A stretch of 64,000 bases of DNA from Geobacteraceae bacterium (lineage in GTDB: Bacteria; Desulfobacterota; Desulfuromonadia; Geobacterales; Pseudopelobacteraceae). The notes under the pieces are model-generated. The model saw only the letters and a program-made list of their open reading frames with translations, made no database searches and was not told the DNA's origin. The position numbers were made by a program, and so were the translations under genes. Within the stretch, counting starts at the first letter, position 1, and each line of letters begins with the position of its first letter. Positions 45,057-53,829 of the stretch are shown here, piece after piece. The stretch is taken from assembly GCA_016720395.1 (NCBI GenBank), contig JADKKR010000005.1:310001-374000 (forward strand), read 5' to 3'.

Positions 45057-46232
45057 GTGGGCACAACCATACAGCAGGAACTTGAGCAGATCCGGGAGCG
45101 CGGATTGTACCGTTCGACCCGTATGGTCTCCGGCAGACAGGACTCACATGTGGAATTGAACGGGCGTGAGGTGCTGCTGCTCTGTTCCAACAACTATCTG
45201 GGCCTGGCCGGCAGCCCTGCCTTGGTACAGGCATCGGTCGAGGCCACTGAACGCTATGGTACTTCAAGCGGAGCCTCCCGGCTTGTCTCCGGAACCATGG
45301 CGCTTCATGAACGTCTTGAAGCGGAGATCGCACGCTTCAAGCGCACCGAGTCGTCCCTTGTCTTCAATAGCGGCTATGCCGCCAATACCGGAATTATAGC
45401 GGCACTGGTCGGCCGTGGAGACGTCATATTCTCGGACCGACTTAATCATGCCAGTATCGTCGACGGAGCACTGCTTTCCTCTGCCCGTCTCATACGCTAT
45501 CCCCACAACGACGTCACTGCCCTGGAATCGCTTTTGAAACGTCATCGAGGCACCGGTCGGGCCCTCATTGTTACGGATGCAGTTTTCAGCATGGACGGAG
45601 ATATTGCTCCGTTGCGTGAACTTGTCGGTCTGAAGAAGACCTATAACGCACTGTTGATGGTGGATGATGCGCATGGCAGCGGAGTGCTTGGAGATGACGG
45701 TAGCGGCACGGCTGAATTGCTCGGGGTATCGGATGATGTGGACATCCTGATGGGCACCTTTGGCAAGGCTCTGGGGAGCTTCGGAGCCTACGCGGCGGTG
45801 TCTGCAGAACTCCGGGAATTGCTGGTCAACCGTGCCCGGAGCTTCATTTTTTCCACGTCTCTCCCTCCTGCTGTTCTGGGGGCATCGCTGGAGGCCCTCA
45901 GGATTGTCCGATCTCCGGAAGGAACGAGGCTTCGACAGAGCCTCAGAGCCAATGCAGATCGTTTGAGGTCGCTACTGTCTGAGGCGGGCTTTGATCTGCC
46001 TGACGGCATGACCCAGATCATTCCGATTATGACCGGTCAGGCAGAGACAGCCATGCATTTCTCAGAGATGCTACTCGAAGAAGGGATCTTCGCCCAGGGG
46101 ATTCGACCGCCTACGGTCCCTGCGGGTGCCTGCCGGTTGCGCTGTACGGTCATGGCTACCCACACCCTGCGTGACCTGGACCGGGCCGCCGAACGGATAG
46201 CGGATGTCGGCAGGCGTCTGGGAGTTATCTGA
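45057..46232 (+). CDS. bioF: 8-amino-7-oxononanoate synthase
   Basis: 391 residues from GTG 45057, which has GGGGG six bases upstream (TTG 45039 is possible). Type I aminotransferase fold; Lys237 in TFGKALGSFG forms the PLP aldimine. It condenses pimeloyl-ACP and alanine in biotin synthesis. KBL and other relatives share the fold, but the bioH and bioC neighbours support bioF. bioA, bioB and bioD are not in the window. Confidence 0.93.
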   Translation: MGTTIQQELEQIRERGLYRSTRMVSGRQDSHVELNGREVLLLCSNNYLGLAGSPALVQASVEATERYGTSSGASRLVSGTMALHERLEAEIARFKRTESSLVFNSGYAANTGIIAALVGRGDVIFSDRLNHASIVDGALLSSARLIRYPHNDVTALESLLKRHRGTGRALIVTDAVFSMDGDIAPLRELVGLKKTYNALLMVDDAHGSGVLGDDGSGTAELLGVSDDVDILMGTFGKALGSFGAYAAVSAELRELLVNRARSFIFSTSLPPAVLGASLEALRIVRSPEGTRLRQSLRANADRLRSLLSEAGFDLPDGMTQIIPIMTGQAETAMHFSEMLLEEGIFAQGIRPPTVPAGACRLRCTVMATHTLRDLDRAAERIADVGRRLGVI

Positions 46233-47059
46233 TGGCCTGGTTTGCTGCTGATTCCGGGAAGCGTCTCTGGTATGAGGACCAGGGGGCCGGCACACCGATT
46301 GTCTTCATTCACGGCTGGTGCATGTCCTCTGCCGTGTGGCGTCTGCAACAGGAGGGGTTGGCCGGCTCGTTCCGGATTATTGCGGTAGATCTGCAGGGAC
46401 ACGGCAAGTCTCCGCCGGATTCTGCCGGTTTTAATCTCAAAGGCTGTGCCCGTGACATTGCGGGACTCTTTGACCACCTGCAGCTCGACAGTGCCCTGCT
46501 GGCGGGCTGGTCCTTGGGGAGCCTGGTTGCTCTAGAATCGGTCACGTATCTGAGAGCACAGCTTTGCGGCCTGGTTCTTATTTCCGGGACCCCCCGCTTC
46601 ACGCAAGGCGACGGATTTCCATACGGTATGTCACGGATCGATGTGGACGGCATGTCCAGAAAGGTTCAGCGCAACATCCGGCGCGCCCGGGATGGCTTCA
46701 CTGAGCGCATGTTCGCGCCCGGTGAACGGGATGATCCTGTGCTGGCCGTGACGATCAGTGAAATTTTGTCAGCCGTACCGCTGCCGTCAGTTGATGTGGC
46801 GCTTCAGGCGCTGGATGTCCTGGTTGAAAGTGACCTGCGTGACGGTCTGGCTTCGATCGGACTGCCGACCCTGATCGTGAACGGCGACTGTGATCTGATC
46901 TGCCCTCCGCAGGTATCCGACTACCTGACCCGGCGGATAGCCACGGCCCGGCATACCGTCTTTGATGGCTGCGGCCATGCACCGTTTCTTACGCAAGCTG
47001 CCCGTTTCAACGCATGTCTGGAGGAATTTAGAGAGGTGGTGTGTGGACGTGCGAATTAA
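46232..47059 (+). CDS. bioH: BioH-type carboxylesterase (alpha/beta hydrolase)
   Basis: 275 residues of the alpha/beta hydrolase fold: oxyanion HGWCMSSAVW near residue 29, nucleophile GWSLG near residue 90, and the C-terminal His in GCGHAPF. Its place between bioF and bioC identifies it as the pimeloyl-ACP methyl ester esterase, which ends the BioC-started pimeloyl route. It overlaps bioF by one base and bioC by 17. Confidence 0.88.
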   Translation: MAWFAADSGKRLWYEDQGAGTPIVFIHGWCMSSAVWRLQQEGLAGSFRIIAVDLQGHGKSPPDSAGFNLKGCARDIAGLFDHLQLDSALLAGWSLGSLVALESVTYLRAQLCGLVLISGTPRFTQGDGFPYGMSRIDVDGMSRKVQRNIRRARDGFTERMFAPGERDDPVLAVTISEILSAVPLPSVDVALQALDVLVESDLRDGLASIGLPTLIVNGDCDLICPPQVSDYLTRRIATARHTVFDGCGHAPFLTQAARFNACLEEFREVVCGRAN

Positions 47060-47879
47060 CAGGGACGAGGTAGGCAGGGCATTCCATCTGCAGGCGGGTG
47101 AGTATGACCGGCATGCCACGGTGCAGAAGCGAGTGGTTGATCGACTGATGGAGCTGGCACACAGTCATGTCGATTCGGCCCCTGCCACTGTACTTGATAT
47201 CGGGTGCGGCACCGGCCAGCTGCTCGCCGCTCTGGGCAGGAGCTTCCCGAAGACAGGTCTGTACGGGCTCGATCTGGCATATAACATGACCCGTTGTTCT
47301 TCCGATCGTCTCGGCTCAGGCGCAATCCTGGTAAACGGAGATGCCGAACATCTTCCCTTCCGGGATGGTGCCTTTGATCTGGTGGTTTCCACTTCGACTC
47401 TGCAATGGGTAGAGAACCTTGATGAATTCTTCCGGCAGTGCCATCGTGTCTTAGACCCCGCCGGTCTGCTGTGCATCGCATTTTTCGGAGGCCGGACCAT
47501 GCAGGAGCTTCAGGAGTGCTATCGCGAAGCGGTGCTGGCCCGTCGGGAAGTTTGTGCAGGCGGGTATCTGGACAGGCTGCATCGCTTCAAGGAGATTCCT
47601 GCAGTGCAGGAGGCCCTGGGACGGAGCTCTTTCAGCAGTGTGCTGCTATTCAGCGAGATTGAGATGGATTACTATCCCGACGTTCACAATCTGCTCCGTT
47701 CCATCAAGCGTATCGGGGCCGGGGCATCTGCTCAGGAGGTCAGGCCCGGAGGATTGGGGTGGAGAAGCGTCCTGAACGAAACATCCCGTCACTACCGGGA
47801 ACGTTACGGCAAAGACGGGATGATTCCTGTTACCTATGAGGTGGTATATCTTGTCGCGCAACGCCGCGACAGGCTCTAG
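47043..47879 (+). CDS. bioC: malonyl-ACP O-methyltransferase
   Basis: 278 residues from GTG 47043, which follows GAGAGG by six bases; the frame is open further upstream but overlaps bioH. SAM site LDIGCGTGQLLAALG near residue 52, and later STSTLQWVENL. It methylates malonyl-ACP to start pimelate synthesis by the fatty acid machinery. The last bases (CTAG) hold the stops of both bioC and the convergent ArsR-type gene. Confidence 0.92.
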   Translation: MDVRINRDEVGRAFHLQAGEYDRHATVQKRVVDRLMELAHSHVDSAPATVLDIGCGTGQLLAALGRSFPKTGLYGLDLAYNMTRCSSDRLGSGAILVNGDAEHLPFRDGAFDLVVSTSTLQWVENLDEFFRQCHRVLDPAGLLCIAFFGGRTMQELQECYREAVLARREVCAGGYLDRLHRFKEIPAVQEALGRSSFSSVLLFSEIEMDYYPDVHNLLRSIKRIGAGASAQEVRPGGLGWRSVLNETSRHYRERYGKDGMIPVTYEVVYLVAQRRDRL

Positions 47880-48151
47880 TCAAGCAGGGAGATGAGTTTC
47901 TTTGCCAGCGGGTTTATCACACTGTAGTGCACTTCGACCCCCTCACGTTTCCCCTCGATGATCCCTTTATGCTTGAGCAGCGCCAGGTGCTGGGAAACAG
48001 TCGCCTGGGGCAGGCCGAGACACTCCCAGATATGCTTTACGTTACACTCGCGCGTACAGAGCCCGGCCACAATCTTCAGCCGTATCGGATGTCCGAGTAC
48101 CTTCAGGATCTCTGCTTCTGCATTGAATTTTCTTGTAATATCGAATTCCAT
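47876..48151 (-). CDS. ArsR-family transcriptional regulator
   Basis: 91 residues of a winged-helix repressor. The recognition region reads LPQATVSQHLALLKHKGII. Three Cys (CTRECNVKHIWEC) lie where metal-sensing ArsR proteins have their site, but the classical ELCVCDL motif is altered. It could sense metal, metalloid or redox state. It is convergent with bioC and shares a four-base overlap of stop codons. No arsenic or metal-transport genes are next to it, so its targets are unknown. Confidence 0.88.
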   Translation of the reverse strand: MEFDITRKFNAEAEILKVLGHPIRLKIVAGLCTRECNVKHIWECLGLPQATVSQHLALLKHKGIIEGKREGVEVHYSVINPLAKKLISLLD

Positions 48152-48175
48152 AAAACCGCCCCGTGTTTTTTAAAA

Positions 48176-48204
48176 AATATATATATAGATTTCTGCTGAG
48201 TCAA
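48176..48204 (-). promoter_or_regulatory. sigma-70 promoter of the ArsR-type gene
   Basis: On the minus strand TTGACT (48204-48199) and TATATT (48181-48176) are 17 bases apart, 25 bases before the ATG. The -10 lies in a run of alternating AT (ATATATATAT), which could also be the operator. Confidence 0.6.
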
Positions 48205-48246
48205 TGAAAATGTGAAATATTGTAACGGTGTTTTGATGCCGGCGGG

Positions 48247-49239
48247 TCAATCGGCCTTGCGGGGAAAGAGCGTCCTGGCAAAGTGACAGGCAGAAGCATG
48301 CCCCGGCTCGATTTCCATCAGCATCGGGGATTGTTCTTTACAGATCGCGGCGGCATAGCGGCATCGCGGATGAAAGCGGCATCCCGAAGGGATATTGAGT
48401 GCCGAGGGCAGGTCATCACTCAAAATGACCGCTGTCTTTCGAGGCTCCGCAGTTACCATCGGAATGGCAGCTATCAACGCCTCTGTATAGGGGTGCAGGC
48501 ATTGGCTGAACAGCCCGGCTGCAGAGCCCTCTTCGACGATTGTGCCGAGATACATGATAATGACCCTGTCGCACATGTGCCGTAGAACGGAAAGATTATG
48601 GGAGATGATGATCATCGACAGCTTGAAGCTGTCTTTCATCTCCTGCAGCAGGTTAATAATCTGGGCCTGAATCGATATATCGAGCGATGAAACCGGCTCA
48701 TCGGCAATGAGTATGTCGGGGGCTGCTGCCAGCGCACGGGCAATGCCGATACGTTGACGCTGACCTCCGGAAAATTCGTCGGGAAAGCGCTGCGCGAGTT
48801 CCGGATTCAAGCCGACGGTCTCCATCAGGTGAGTAACCGCATCGCGGATATCAGCCCCTGTCCTGCCGGAGATAACCAGTGGTTCTGCAATGATGTCAGA
48901 GATGCGCATGCGCGGGTTGAGCGAAGAGAACGGGTCCTGGAAGATCATCTGGGTCGTGCGGCGGAATCGCCGGTAGTCCTGAGTCGAAAGTGACGACAGG
49001 GGTGCCCCCTGAAACTGAACTTCACCCCGGTCCGGTTTCAAGAGTCCCGCCAGGATCTTGCCCAGGGTTGATTTACCGCAGCCGGACTCGCCTGCAATCC
49101 CCAGGGTCTCGCCTCTGGCAAGGACAAGGCTGAGGTTGTCCACGGCAGTCAGGACACCGCCTTTTGCGGCTGTCGAGGCCAGCCTGAACTGTTTGTGCAG
49201 ACCAAGGCCTGAGAGTATTGCGGTCTCATGGGTGGTCAT
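48247..49239 (-). CDS. OppF-like ABC transporter ATP-binding protein
   Basis: 330 residues from ATG 49239, overlapping the stop of the upstream OppD-like gene (ATGA). Walker A is GESGCGKST, the signature FSGGQRQR, and the extended C-terminus (CRFHPRC, CKEQSP) has the Cys pattern of the Opp/Dpp ATPases. It energises peptide or nickel-type ABC import. The partner ATPase is next to it; no permease or binding protein is adjacent. Confidence 0.9.
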   Translation of the reverse strand: MTTHETAILSGLGLHKQFRLASTAAKGGVLTAVDNLSLVLARGETLGIAGESGCGKSTLGKILAGLLKPDRGEVQFQGAPLSSLSTQDYRRFRRTTQMIFQDPFSSLNPRMRISDIIAEPLVISGRTGADIRDAVTHLMETVGLNPELAQRFPDEFSGGQRQRIGIARALAAAPDILIADEPVSSLDISIQAQIINLLQEMKDSFKLSMIIISHNLSVLRHMCDRVIIMYLGTIVEEGSAAGLFSQCLHPYTEALIAAIPMVTAEPRKTAVILSDDLPSALNIPSGCRFHPRCRYAAAICKEQSPMLMEIEPGHASACHFARTLFPRKAD

Positions 49240-50192
49240 AACCAGCATCTCACACGATGCCCGGGCGATATTTCACGCAGGTCAGGCACTTCGTTTCGAC
49301 ATTCAGGCCTGGCAACCGGGCAGCGCTCGCAGAAACCACATCCGGGCAGGGCGGCGGACTGTCCCGAAACCTGCCCCGGGATGGTCATCAGCGGCCTGCC
49401 CGGCTCCGAATTCTGCGGCAACGAGGCCAGCAGCGCCCGGGTATAGGGATGGCGGGGATCTGTAATAAGTTCACGGGTTGAACATTCTTCAACAATCCTT
49501 CCGGCATACATGACACCGGTATGATCGGAGCGTTCGGCCACAATTCCCAGGTCATGGGTTATGAGCAGGATCCCCATCCGGGAGGACTCTCTGAGGTCGC
49601 CGATTAGTTCCAGAATCTGGGCTTGAATGGTAACGTCAAGGGCGGTGGTCGGCTCGTCGGCTATCAGCAGGGACGGATTGCAGGCCAGCGCCATTGCGAT
49701 CATGACCCGTTGACGCATGCCGCCGCTCAACTGGTGCGGGTAGTCACTCATGCGCTCGCTGGCGGAAGGGATGCCGACGCTCTGAAGAAGCCCGATGCCC
49801 TGATCGGCAGCATCATTCCGGGAAAGCCTGCGATGCAGGATCAGGGGTTCGGTCAGCTGGTCTCCGATACGCAGTACCGGATTTAGCGAGGTCATCGGTT
49901 CCTGAAACACCATGGATACCCGGCTGCCGCGGGTCATTCGCATCTCGTTGTCGGAAAGGTCAAGCAGGTTGCGGCCCTCCAGCAGTATGGTGCCTGAGAT
50001 GATTCGTCCGGGAGGCGGCACCAGACGCATGATCGAGAGCGCCGTCATCGATTTTCCGGATCCCGATTCGCCCACCAGTGCCACCGTCTGTCCATTCTGT
50101 ATGGAGAGGCTGACTCCGTTTACGGCGTGGTTCACCCCCGCTGTTCCTTCGAAACAGGTGTGAAGATCATTGATGGAGAGCAGAGCTTGCAT
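49236..50192 (-). CDS. OppD-like ABC transporter ATP-binding protein
   Basis: 318 residues. Walker A GESGSGKSM, signature LSGGMRQR, Walker B LLIADEP and the Opp/Dpp C-terminus with Cys residues (CGFCERCPV). It pairs with the OppF-like protein downstream. The upstream neighbour is the HD-GYP gene, whose stop is 29 bases away; no permease genes (oppB, oppC) or binding protein are seen here. Either they are elsewhere or this is a remnant. Confidence 0.9.
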   Translation of the reverse strand: MQALLSINDLHTCFEGTAGVNHAVNGVSLSIQNGQTVALVGESGSGKSMTALSIMRLVPPPGRIISGTILLEGRNLLDLSDNEMRMTRGSRVSMVFQEPMTSLNPVLRIGDQLTEPLILHRRLSRNDAADQGIGLLQSVGIPSASERMSDYPHQLSGGMRQRVMIAMALACNPSLLIADEPTTALDVTIQAQILELIGDLRESSRMGILLITHDLGIVAERSDHTGVMYAGRIVEECSTRELITDPRHPYTRALLASLPQNSEPGRPLMTIPGQVSGQSAALPGCGFCERCPVARPECRNEVPDLREISPGHRVRCWL

Positions 50193-50221
50193 GAATTCCT
50201 TCTGTGATTGCTGAAGAGGGA

Positions 50222-52318
50222 TCAGGCGTGACCGGCTGAGTCAACTACCATGACATGCTGGAGTGAGGAGGATCTGGAGCGAAAAAAGGTGCCTTCTTCA
50301 ATGGCTCGTGAAAACACAGAGACAATTTCGGGATCGAACTGGGTTCCGGCATTGTCATGAAGTTCAGTAATGGCGACGTCAAGTGAAAGGGCTTTCCGGT
50401 AGGGTCGGTCAGAGGTCATGGCATCAAAAGAGTCGGCAATTGCAAGGATACGCGCCTCCAGTAGCTGTTCGTCTTTCTTGATCCGGTTCGGATATCCCAT
50501 ACCATCGAATCTTTCATGATGCTGTCCGATACAAACCCGCACGTCATGAAGAAATTCTATCGGTTCGAGTATATGCATGCCGATTGAAGGGTGCTGCTGC
50601 AAGTCTTTGATATCTTTGGGAGTGAGCTTGCCTTCCTTGTGAAGCAGGCTCAGGTCGACTCCGATCTTCCCGATGTCATGCAGGATGGCCGCCCGCTCAA
50701 GAATCTGCAGGCGGTCTGCAGAAAGGCTCAGGCGCCGGCCGATCTCCAGAGCATAGCGGGTTACCCGCTCGGAATGCCCCTTGGTATAGCTGTCACTGGC
50801 TTCAATGGCTGAAACCAGTGCCTGGATGGTATTCAGGTAGGTTTGCTGCTGCTCGTCATACAGGGTTGCGTTTTTGATCGATATGGCCGCCTGGGCGGCG
50901 ATTGTGCTGAGCATTTCCATTTCATCTGTGTTGAACTGGGAATCGTCACACTTGTTGACAACGCTGATTGTGCCGATGATTTCATCCTTAACCATCAGCG
51001 GGGCACAGATCAGAGACCTGCGTTCATAGCCGAGATCGCTGAAACGGTCAAATTGGGGCGTCTCATTGATGTCTGCAATCAATATCGGCTGTCGATTCCT
51101 GATGACCCAGGTGGATACGCTGGACTCCTTCATGGGGATGGCTGTTTTTGGTGCAAGCAGTTTACCGCTGCCGATAAGATTCGTGACGTTCAGGCAGTTA
51201 TTCTCGGCATCATGCAGAATGATATACCCGATATTTGCCTTGAGTGTTGTTGTCGTCGTACGCACGATCAGGTTGAACAACCGGTCGATGTCCATGGTTG
51301 AGTTGATGGCCAGGCCGATTTTGTAAATTGTGGAAAGCCGCTCAACCGCGCGTCCCAGATGAAGATTTTTCTGTTCAAGCTCGCTGGCCAGGTCGGTGAT
51401 GGTATAGTTGGCCAGTTCGATCTCCTCGATGCGCTCCTCAAGGGAAACGTTAAGATTTTCGATCTCTTTGAGCTGCTCCTCCAGTTTAAGGTTCATCTGA
51501 TGCGTTTCGTGGTGGTGAGCCAGCTTTTCCTCTGCCCGGGCAAGTTCACGTTCGTTCATGACCGTTGTTGCCATCAGTACCTTGAGCTTGGCGGTCATCA
51601 GATTGAAATGATGTGAAAGCAGTTTAAGCTCATTACTGCTGGTGATATCGGTCGTGGAAGAAAAATCGCCAGCTTCCACGCGCTGCATTGATGTGATGAG
51701 TTGCTTGACGGGGCGGTCGACGTACAGTATGAGAAAGGTGAAAAGCGTCCCGATAATCAGGGTGATGATCAGGACTGACGAATATATGGTATTTTTTTGA
51801 GTTGTCTTGAGGAACTGCACATGCTTGGAGAGAGAGAGTTCAGTTTCCAGAAAACCGATTGTTGTCTGTGAGGCGGGGTGGCAGCCATGGCATTCCGGGC
51901 TGTTGTTGATACGGGAATACGAGTCAAAAACATCATGCCTGTCGATAAAGAAAAAAGAGTCCTTTTTTATGGAATCGAGAAATATCTTTTGTTCTGAAGG
52001 CAGAAGGTAGTTACCGATCTGTTTTTTATCAGCGGAATGAAGAATCTTTCCTTCCGAACTGACGATTCTTAACTCCTTGATATATTCGTGTGACTTGACA
52101 CGGGAGAGTATGTCGTTGACTTCAGTAGAATGCCCAAGCTTCATTGCGGAGTGTATGCTTGTGAGGATGCTCTCCACGAGAACGATCGAACTCTGCTGAG
52201 CCATCTCTTCCTGAATCTTCTCCTGATTAGAAAAGTTGACCCAGGAAGAAATGCTGATCGTAATGATGACGATTATTGCCACCAGTCCGACTATTTTAAT
52301 TTTCAGCGAATTTGTCAC
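50222..52318 (-). CDS. membrane sensor with periplasmic c-type haem site, HAMP, GAF and HD-GYP domains
   Basis: 698 residues from GTG 52318; TTG 52327 is the alternative but its ribosome site is too close. Two membrane helices (about 8-27 and 182-203) enclose a periplasmic sensor. It contains CHGCH with Cys143, Cys146 and His147, a c-type haem attachment site. A HAMP region, a coiled coil, a GAF domain (about 345-490) and HD-GYP follow. HD is in AAILHDIGKIG near residue 540 and GYP near 600 (HHERFDGMGYP). It probably degrades c-di-GMP in response to haem redox state or ligand; that output is inferred from the domain. Confidence 0.9.
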   Translation of the reverse strand: MTNSLKIKIVGLVAIIVIITISISSWVNFSNQEKIQEEMAQQSSIVLVESILTSIHSAMKLGHSTEVNDILSRVKSHEYIKELRIVSSEGKILHSADKKQIGNYLLPSEQKIFLDSIKKDSFFFIDRHDVFDSYSRINNSPECHGCHPASQTTIGFLETELSLSKHVQFLKTTQKNTIYSSVLIITLIIGTLFTFLILYVDRPVKQLITSMQRVEAGDFSSTTDITSSNELKLLSHHFNLMTAKLKVLMATTVMNERELARAEEKLAHHHETHQMNLKLEEQLKEIENLNVSLEERIEEIELANYTITDLASELEQKNLHLGRAVERLSTIYKIGLAINSTMDIDRLFNLIVRTTTTTLKANIGYIILHDAENNCLNVTNLIGSGKLLAPKTAIPMKESSVSTWVIRNRQPILIADINETPQFDRFSDLGYERRSLICAPLMVKDEIIGTISVVNKCDDSQFNTDEMEMLSTIAAQAAISIKNATLYDEQQQTYLNTIQALVSAIEASDSYTKGHSERVTRYALEIGRRLSLSADRLQILERAAILHDIGKIGVDLSLLHKEGKLTPKDIKDLQQHPSIGMHILEPIEFLHDVRVCIGQHHERFDGMGYPNRIKKDEQLLEARILAIADSFDAMTSDRPYRKALSLDVAITELHDNAGTQFDPEIVSVFSRAIEEGTFFRSRSSSLQHVMVVDSAGHA

Positions 52319-52680
52319 AGGGTACAATCTCCGACCGGCATGCGACTTGTCACGTTAAAAAACGAAACAGACCTGCTGTGATATATGGTGTTAACTGACT
52401 GTAATCTAATAATAATAACGAATACGGCATCACCTGATTGCGCAGAAGCTCGTCAAACCACCACCCTGCAGTACAGGCAGTGTATACGGTAAAGTGCCCG
52501 TCCAGCCTGACGTTGTTGGTATTGTCTTCATGAGTATCATGGAGAGCCAGTTAAAATATACAGTAATTGTGCCAAGTTAGCTATTTGCTGCTCTTAATTA
52601 AAGCCTGAGGCTGTGATGCCGCGCAGTTTATCGCAAAAAAAATTGACGTCAGTCGCGTTTTGTGTTTGTATCATTAGGTT
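52319..52680. other. 362-base intergenic region, no gene supported
   Basis: AT-rich DNA between the divergent HD-GYP and SpoIID-like genes. It should hold both promoters. TTGACG at 52643 and a weak TTGTAT 17 bases on lie very close to the TTG start, so I do not assign a promoter. No coding frame of convincing quality and no hairpin with a T tract is seen. Confidence 0.5.
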
Positions 52681-53817
52681 TTGAGCCCTCTATTCATACG
52701 CATATTCCTGACGGGACTGGTGCTTGGTTCGCTGCATTCTCTCGCCTGTCTTGGCGAGAGTAATGCCGCCATACCAGGCGAAACAATTCGTGTTGCCATT
52801 CTAAAGAATGCACCGAGTGTCACCGTGGATGGTGAGGGGATCATCGCAATTCGAGAGAATGGCTCTGCAGTTGCACTCTCCCCACCGGTCCTGATCAGGT
52901 ACGGCAGAAATTCTGTCATTGTTGACGGGACGGCATACCGGCGCCTGACCTTTGCAGGTTCATCCGCCGTACAGGTCAACGGCAAGCCCTATCGCGGCGT
53001 GGCAGAGGTCTCTCCCGGCGAAAAGGGTGTCCTTGTTGTCAACGAGCTTCCACTGGAAGAGTATCTGGTGGGATTGATCAATTGTGAAATATCTTCAGCA
53101 TGGCCTATGGAAGCGGTTAAAGCCCAGGCGGTTATAGCACGGACCTATGCCATACATAAAAAACAGGCTCGCAGCACATCTTTCTACCATCTGGAATCCT
53201 CGGTTATCGACCAGGTGTACGAAGGATGCGAGATAGAGGACAGCCGGGCCCGCCGCGGTGTTACTGATACCGCCGGTGAGGTGCTGCGTTACGGTGATGC
53301 AGTCATTCAGGCGTTTTATCATTCCAATTGCGGCGGTCGGACGGAGGCCTCTGAGCATGTATGGGGCAGGCACCTCCCCTATCTGACCGGGGTGGATTGC
53401 AGGTACTGCCTGTCATCACCCTCCAGTTATTGGGACCAGAAGATCGCCGTGTCAGAACTGGAAGAACGGCTGAAAGCAGCCGGATACAAAGTCTCGGGTG
53501 TGACCGATATACGAGCCGGTTCCCGAAACAGCCGGGGGCGATTGAAGAATGTCATGGTGATATCGTCACGGGGGGAATCTTCACTGCCGGGCGATCAGTT
53601 TCGTAAGGCAATCGGGTATAGTGTTATCAAGAGTACTGATTTTACGGTAAAGGTTGTAAACGGTGAAGCGGTCTTTTCCGGCCTCGGCAACGGCCATGGA
53701 GTGGGATTATGTCAGTGGGGGGCCAAACAGCGTGCACTGGATGGTTTCGGTTACGACGAAATCCTTTCCTATTACTACCCCGGTACCGGTCTCATAAAGC
53801 TCTCTGACATTCGTTGA
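52681..53817 (+). CDS. SpoIID/LytB domain protein
   Basis: 378 residues from TTG 52681. A signal peptide (about 1-30) precedes a SpoIID/LytB catalytic domain. The ELPLEEYLVGLI, EAVKAQAVIARTYA and CGGRTEASEHVWG stretches, and GNGHGVGLCQWGA near the C-terminus, are diagnostic. SpoIID is a lytic transglycosylase that acts on denuded peptidoglycan. Geobacter does not sporulate, so a cell-wall or division role is likely. It precedes queA by 12 bases. Confidence 0.9.
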   Translation: MSPLFIRIFLTGLVLGSLHSLACLGESNAAIPGETIRVAILKNAPSVTVDGEGIIAIRENGSAVALSPPVLIRYGRNSVIVDGTAYRRLTFAGSSAVQVNGKPYRGVAEVSPGEKGVLVVNELPLEEYLVGLINCEISSAWPMEAVKAQAVIARTYAIHKKQARSTSFYHLESSVIDQVYEGCEIEDSRARRGVTDTAGEVLRYGDAVIQAFYHSNCGGRTEASEHVWGRHLPYLTGVDCRYCLSSPSSYWDQKIAVSELEERLKAAGYKVSGVTDIRAGSRNSRGRLKNVMVISSRGESSLPGDQFRKAIGYSVIKSTDFTVKVVNGEAVFSGLGNGHGVGLCQWGAKQRALDGFGYDEILSYYYPGTGLIKLSDIR

Positions 53818-53829
53818 TATGGCACGGTA

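Noticed and set aside
52643..52671. TTGACG with a downstream TTGTAT as promoter of the SpoIID-like gene
   Set aside because: The -10 matches poorly and would place the start of transcription on the start codon.
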